Of a stretch of DNA of 6,981 bases, positions 4,312 to 6,981 are shown in pieces. The stretch's first letter is position 1. Every line of letters begins with the position of its first letter. Origin of the DNA: Candidatus Iainarchaeum sp. (lineage in GTDB: Archaea; Iainarchaeota; Iainarchaeia; Iainarchaeales; GCA-2688035); the NCBI GenBank assembly GCA_017608725.1, contig JAFCFG010000048.1:1-6981 (forward strand). The letters are read 5' to 3'. The translations under genes and the position numbers were made by a program. The notes under the pieces were generated by a model that was given only the letters and a program-made list of their open reading frames with translations, was not told the origin of the DNA and made no database searches.

Positions 4312-5008
4312 CTCACTGCTTAAGGCCTGCCCCTACTCTTTTCCAGCAAACAAGCTTGGCTATTGCGGCCCAAGGGAAAGCTGGCAGTCCTTTCTTGAAT
4401 TTATTTCAAGTCCAAGCCAGCACAGAGCAGCCATTGCAAAGAACAAGCTGAAGGATTTTTATGCCCTGCATTCCTATCTTCAGCTCATTGCAGATGCAAA
4501 CCAAATGCAGCCATTTGACCCGGCTGTGGTTGAAGCCTACTGGATTGGCAACAGGCTTCTTGAAAACGTGCAGTACACTGAAATGCAGAAGACAATCCTC
4601 TCATTTCAGCTGCATGGCTTACCAAGGAGCATTGCAGAGAAAAAGGCAGCAGGGCTGCCTGATAACATTTTACCGCACCACAGCATGCATGTTCTTTACG
4701 TGAACTTCATTAGCCCAAAAGTAAAGCCAATCATTGGAAACCTCTCCAACTGCCTTGTTCAGTGGGCACAGGTTAAGTCAATTTCAGCAAAGGGAGTCAG
4801 GGTTAAGGGGATTGAATTGCTTTTTGAGGGAAGCGAACTAAAGCTCAAGGAAAGAATAAAAACAGTCCAGAACCCATTCAACCTGCAATTGAAACCCGGT
4901 GACTTCATTTCAGTCCACTGGAACAGCGCAATTGAAAAAATCTCCAGAACCGAATTAAACAACCTGGGGAAATTCACTGAGCAAACGCTTAGGGCAATTA
5001 AGCCTTGA
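4265..5008 (+). CDS. Hydrogenase-neighbourhood protein of unknown function (probably DUF6390)
   Basis: The 247-residue soluble protein carries blocks I associate with the DUF6390-type family: YSFPANKLGYCGP (about 24-36), an acidic/aromatic AYWIGNRLLENV (91-102), HHSMHVLYVNF (138-148), a SNCLVQWAQV block (161-170) and a C-terminal GDFISVHWNSAIEKISRTELNNL (212-234). Conserved-looking Cys34, His138, His139, His142, Cys163 and His218 could bind metal. That family name is from memory and should be checked by a profile search. Members are often found near hydrogenase maturation genes such as hypC, and hypC lies about 200 bp away here, so an accessory role in hydrogenase assembly is a reasonable inference. 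The first true ATG is 4265, 47 bp inside the transporter gene. A TTG at 4241 is possible but adds nothing family-like. No independent promoter is visible. Confidence 0.7.
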   Translation: MKANQRGFHLHQRSINSLLKACPYSFPANKLGYCGPRESWQSFLEFISSPSQHRAAIAKNKLKDFYALHSYLQLIADANQMQPFDPAVVEAYWIGNRLLENVQYTEMQKTILSFQLHGLPRSIAEKKAAGLPDNILPHHSMHVLYVNFISPKVKPIIGNLSNCLVQWAQVKSISAKGVRVKGIELLFEGSELKLKERIKTVQNPFNLQLKPGDFISVHWNSAIEKISRTELNNLGKFTEQTLRAIKP

Positions 5009-5156
5009 AATCCATTTTTTGCCCTGGCTTTCCCTTCTCTTTAGCGTATGTTCGCCTAAGCTTTTTGGCCAGTCCTGGCGGTATCTTCGGTTTCCTCCTT
5101 GTTACCGCCACATGTACTGCTTTCCCTGTGTTTCGCTTCCTTGGTAGCTTAGCCAT
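4998..5156 (-). CDS. Small, highly basic 52-residue protein
   Basis: On the minus strand an ATG at 5154-5156 opens a frame to TAA at 4998-5000. The product begins MAKLPRKRNTGKAVHVAVTR and continues with KPKIPPGLAKKLRRTYAKEK to a short polar tail; 18 of 52 residues are Lys or Arg. There is no membrane segment, Cys or zinc motif. The composition suggests an RNA-, DNA- or ribosome-associated protein, but I do not recognise the family. Codons are mainly AAG/AAA and AGG/GCT as in neighbours, and the frame fills the gap between hypC and the convergent gene neatly, with an 11-bp tail overlap. It lies downstream of hypC on the same strand and is probably in its transcript. Support for reality also comes from the partial duplicate of its start at 5179-5223, whose first seven residues are unchanged. 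Confidence 0.6.
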   Translation of the reverse strand: MAKLPRKRNTGKAVHVAVTRRKPKIPPGLAKKLRRTYAKEKGKPGQKMDFKA

Positions 5157-5231
5157 GTGCAAACCAAACCCTGAAAACTTACAGAAAAGAGCCCGTTCTC
5201 TGCTTCCTTGGTAGCTTAGCCATGTGCAAAC
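5135..5231. repeat. 30-bp direct repeat spanning the hypC end and the next gene's start
   Basis: The 30 bases at 5135-5164 recur exactly at 5202-5231, 67 bp away, in the same orientation. On the minus strand each copy reads GTTTGCACATGGCTAAGCTA and then CCAAGGAAGC. The copy at 5202-5231 supplies the last codons and stop (CAT GGC TAA) of hypC. The other supplies the start codon of the 52-residue protein. Confidence 0.9.
5179..5223 (-). pseudogene. Truncated duplicate of the 52-residue protein's start
   Basis: The ATG at 5221-5223, inside the end of hypC, reads MAKLPRKQRTGSFL and stops at TAA (5179-5181). It matches the intact gene's MAKLPRKRNTGK through residue 7 and again at TG, so similarity runs past the 30 identical bases. 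It looks like the remains of a tandem duplication. A 14-residue peptide could still be made. Confidence 0.55.
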
Positions 5232-5422
5232 ACTTCCAATGCTTCTTTCGCCTCTTTTTCGCTAATCCTTTCAACTATAAATCCCTGCTGCACCAGAACA
5301 AATTCCCCTTCCTTTGCATCAATTGCGTTGAACACTTCCCTCTGTGTGCCAGGCTGTTCAATCACTGCCTTTTTTCCCCTTTGCTTCAGCTCAATTATTT
5401 TTCCGGGAATTGCAAGACACAC
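5216..5422 (-). CDS. hypC: Hydrogenase assembly chaperone HypC
   Basis: The 68-residue product starts MCLAIPGKIIEL, the diagnostic HypC N-terminus. Cys2, exposed after Met removal, binds the Fe(CN)2CO unit with HypD and delivers it to the hydrogenase large subunit. The rest is the expected OB-like small barrel (KAVIEQPGTQREVFNAIDAKEGEFVLVQQGFIVERI) and a short C-terminal helix, at normal family length. The start is GTG (5420-5422), not ATG. The larger open frame upstream is an antisense shadow of the ferredoxin and reductase genes. Its last codons lie within the 30-bp direct repeat, so its C-terminus (VFAHG) may have been reset by the duplication. It fits with the large subunit at the left edge and the protease at 1007-1390. 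No hypA, B, D, E or F is in the window. Confidence 0.95.
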   Translation of the reverse strand: MCLAIPGKIIELKQRGKKAVIEQPGTQREVFNAIDAKEGEFVLVQQGFIVERISEKEAKEALEVFAHG

Positions 5423-5506
5423 TTTTTTCAACCCCTTTCTTTTAAAGGAATAATGCTTTAAATCCTTTATTAACCTATTTTTTCCTAAATTGTTGGGTGC
5501 CAAAGG
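5423..5506. promoter_or_regulatory. Divergent promoter region, hypC / ferredoxin operon
   Basis: The 84 bp between the two start codons must serve both directions. On the plus strand CTTTATTA (5465-5472) is a TATA candidate giving a start near 5495, and GGGTG (5495-5499) is a ribosome binding site seven bases before ATG 5507. On the minus strand TTTAAAG (about 5455-5461) could serve hypC, with a GGGGTT-type site before its GTG. The boxes nearly overlap, so the two transcripts may compete or be co-regulated. Confidence 0.5.
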
Positions 5507-5683
5507 ATGGTTGCTGTAAACGACAGGGAAAAATGCTGCCACTGCGCTGGCTGCCTGATAGTCTGCCCTGTAGCAGCAATTGAATTGCTTGGAACAGAGA
5601 TAGTTGTGGACAGGAAAAAGTGCACTAACTGCGCTGCCTGCGTCAGGGTCTGCCCTGTTGGAGCAATGGGCATTGGGAAGTGA
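5507..5683 (+). CDS. 2[4Fe-4S] ferredoxin
   Basis: The 58-residue protein has two clean cluster motifs: C10-x2-C13-x2-C16-x3-C20-P and C39-x2-C42-x2-C45-x3-C49-P, the standard clostridial-type pair, with pseudo-symmetric halves. An extra Cys11 sits next to the first motif. It is a low-potential electron carrier in the cytoplasm. Its stop lies four bases before the start of the geranylgeranyl reductase, so it almost certainly feeds electrons to that enzyme. In Methanosarcina acetivorans a ferredoxin is likewise needed for full saturation by its geranylgeranyl reductase (established knowledge). It may also serve the hydrogenase, but that is speculation. ATG 5507 is supported by the GGGTG site. 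It was missing from simple long-ORF calling because it is short. Confidence 0.93.
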   Translation: MVAVNDREKCCHCAGCLIVCPVAAIELLGTEIVVDRKKCTNCAACVRVCPVGAMGIGK

Positions 5684-5687
5684 TTTC

Positions 5688-6878
5688 ATGCAGGAATTTG
5701 ATGTAATTGTTGTTGGGGCAGGCCCGGCTGGTTTGAGGGCAGCAGCAAAGCTTGCAAGGGCCAAGGCAAGGGTTCTCTGCCTAGACAAAAAGCAGGAGAT
5801 TGGCGTCCCAAAGAGGTGTGGTGAGGGGCTTGGCCTGGCATGGATGAAGAAGCTTGGCATAAACCCAAACAAGAGATGGTGCCTCCAGCCAATTAACGGT
5901 GCCGCTCTTTATTCTCCCAGCATGCGTAGCATTGTAATAAAATTCAGCAAGGTTTCTGGTTACGTGATTGAAAGAAGGATTTTTGAAAAGGAGCTTGCAA
6001 AACAGGCAGCAGGGAAAGGTGCTTTGATTAAAACAAAGTGCTATGCTTTTGACTTTAAAAGAAAGCAGGGCCAAGTGCTTGTAACCTGCCTGGAGCAGGG
6101 AGAGAAGACCCAATACACTGCTCCATTGGTAATTGCAGCTGACGGCACTGAAAGCCTTGTTGCAAGAAAGCTTGGCCTCAACACTGCAATAAGCCTGAAT
6201 GACATTGATGCCGGCTACCAGTATGAGATGGTAAACATTTCCTTTGGAAACCCAAATTACATCCACTTGTTTTTTGGCAGAGGGGTTGCCCCCAGGGGCT
6301 ATTGCTGGATATTTCCAAAGGGAAAGAACCATGCAAATGTTGGCATTGGCATTGCCGGCAAGGAACAAAAGACAGCAAAGGAATATTTGGATAAGTTCAT
6401 TGCAGGCCAGCCTGGCTTGAGAAACGGAAGCATTATTGAAGTGAATGCTGGAACTATTCCAGTTGGCGGCTTCTTGCAGGAGATGACTGCAGACAATTTG
6501 ATTGTTATTGGTGATGCTGCCCATCAGGTTAACCCAATCCATGGCGGGGGCATGGGCATTGCAATGGAGGCAGCCGACATTGCTGCAGCAGTCGCATTAA
6601 AGGCCCTGAAAAAAAAGAATTTTTCCCACGGCTTTTTGCAGCAGTATAGTGGCCAATGGTATAAGAAGCGGGGCAATACCCTGCAAAAACTCCTAAAGCA
6701 AAGGCATATGCTGGAGGAATTGAGCGATGACAACTTTGAAACCCTTGCAAAGAGCATTACAGGTGAAGATGTAATGAAGCTAGCAGAGGGAGACCTGGTT
6801 GGTTCAGTGAAAATGGTTGCAAAGAAGCTGGTGAGGCACCCAAGGCTTGTAAAGGTAATGTTAAAGTATTTGAAATAA
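5688..6878 (+). CDS. Geranylgeranyl reductase family FAD-dependent oxidoreductase
   Basis: This 396-residue flavoprotein is of usual family length. It has the N-terminal Rossmann FAD motif DVIVVGAGPAGLRAA (residues 5-19), then PKRCGEG (41-47), the conserved Cys-Gly segment near the isoalloxazine in archaeal digeranylgeranylglycerophospholipid reductases. ADGTES (151-156) follows, then the YCWIFPKGKNHANVGIGI block (205-222) typical of the family and the FAD-binding IGDAAHQVNPIHGGGMGIAMEAA stretch (274-296). The helical C-terminus (320-396) covers the lipid-binding part. It would hydrogenate the double bonds of geranylgeranyl chains to make saturated archaeol-type membrane lipids, with reduced ferredoxin from the upstream gene. 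Paralogues acting on other isoprenoids (menaquinone side chain, for example) exist, so the exact substrate is inference. The start at 5688 is set by the FAD motif; the earlier in-frame start at 5604 lies inside the ferredoxin. AAGTGAT just upstream is a plausible binding site. Confidence 0.92.
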   Translation: MQEFDVIVVGAGPAGLRAAAKLARAKARVLCLDKKQEIGVPKRCGEGLGLAWMKKLGINPNKRWCLQPINGAALYSPSMRSIVIKFSKVSGYVIERRIFEKELAKQAAGKGALIKTKCYAFDFKRKQGQVLVTCLEQGEKTQYTAPLVIAADGTESLVARKLGLNTAISLNDIDAGYQYEMVNISFGNPNYIHLFFGRGVAPRGYCWIFPKGKNHANVGIGIAGKEQKTAKEYLDKFIAGQPGLRNGSIIEVNAGTIPVGGFLQEMTADNLIVIGDAAHQVNPIHGGGMGIAMEAADIAAAVALKALKKKNFSHGFLQQYSGQWYKKRGNTLQKLLKQRHMLEELSDDNFETLAKSITGEDVMKLAEGDLVGSVKMVAKKLVRHPRLVKVMLKYLK

Positions 6879-6889
6879 TTTTCCCCGTT

Positions 6890-6973
6890 TTTTGCTTCGG
6901 CAAAAGGCCCTGTTTTTGCATAGCAAAAAACTTTTCCCAGGGGGTTTTTGTGCAAAGCCCCAAAAAAGGCTTT
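6890..6973 (+). terminator. Hairpin cluster after the reductase gene, likely 3' end signal
   Basis: Three perfect stems follow the stop at 6876-6878. TTTTGC-TTCG-GCAAAA (6890-6905) has a stable UUCG-type loop. TTTTTGC-ATA-GCAAAAA (6913-6929) is enclosed by CCCTG (6908-6912) and CAGGG (6938-6942), with TTTTT at 6945-6949 after it. AAAGCC (6954-6959) pairs with GGCTTT (6968-6973). Nested stems followed by a T-run suit transcription termination or mRNA 3' protection. The final TTTAAAG could instead belong to a promoter outside the window. Confidence 0.55.
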
Positions 6974-6981
6974 AAAGCAAT

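Noticed and set aside
5137..5160. tRNA-like D-arm sequence (TTGGTAGCTTAGCC), present twice
   Set aside because: No acceptor stem, anticodon arm or T-arm follows at proper spacing. On the other strand it encodes the start of a small basic protein.
5423..5872. Long minus-strand N-terminal extension of the hypC frame
   Set aside because: It is antisense to the ferredoxin and reductase genes; the HypC hallmark MCLAIPGK starts exactly at the GTG at 5422.
5781..6542. 253-residue minus-strand open frame across the reductase gene
   Set aside because: Antisense shadow of a well-supported flavoprotein; Cys- and Ser-rich composition typical of mirror frames and no recognisable domain.

Overview
The window looks archaeal. 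A secreted protein starts with an archaeal class III (pilin-type) signal peptide. A ferredoxin sits directly upstream of a geranylgeranyl reductase of the kind that saturates archaeal isoprenoid lipids. Gene starts carry TATA-like boxes with very short leaders and GGTG-type ribosome binding sites. The compact layout, small proteins and QAGLEYL-type pilin signal suggest a DPANN-like or euryarchaeal lineage, possibly from a metagenome; this placement is inference.

Layout. Positions 1-93 hold the last 30 codons of a [NiFe]-hydrogenase large subunit, followed by an A-rich, 24-bp-periodic spacer. A pilin-like secreted protein (315-788, +) runs tail-to-tail into a minus-strand pair: a hydrogenase maturation protease (1007-1390) and a translationally coupled Cys-rich small protein (763-1014). 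Next come a decayed transposase tail (1547-1744, -) and the first copy of a 34-bp hairpin-forming repeat. The second copy lies 1,480 bp away at 3225-3265. Between the copies lies a three-gene cassette (2087-3145, +): two 69-residue proteins and a caspase-like/CHAT-like cysteine peptidase, preceded by a doubtful basic ORF. After the second repeat come an EamA/DMT transporter (3400-4311, +) and an overlapping gene of a hydrogenase-neighbourhood family (4265-5008, +), probably DUF6390. On the minus strand are a 52-residue basic protein (4998-5156), a broken duplicate of its start (5179-5223) and hypC (5216-5422, GTG start). Divergent from hypC is an operon of 2[4Fe-4S] ferredoxin (5507-5683) and geranylgeranyl reductase (5688-6878), ending in a hairpin-rich tail.

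Two themes tie the region together. The first is hydrogenase biogenesis: the large subunit ends with a cleavable C-terminal tail, and the window also carries the protease likely to remove it, the HypC chaperone and a likely accessory family. The second is membrane lipid saturation by the reductase and ferredoxin. The caspase-like cassette is a separate accessory module with mobile-element debris beside it. It is the best candidate for an undescribed system. Two gene starts, those of the maturation protease and the 52-residue protein, have been locally duplicated, which suggests a short-range duplication habit in this genome.
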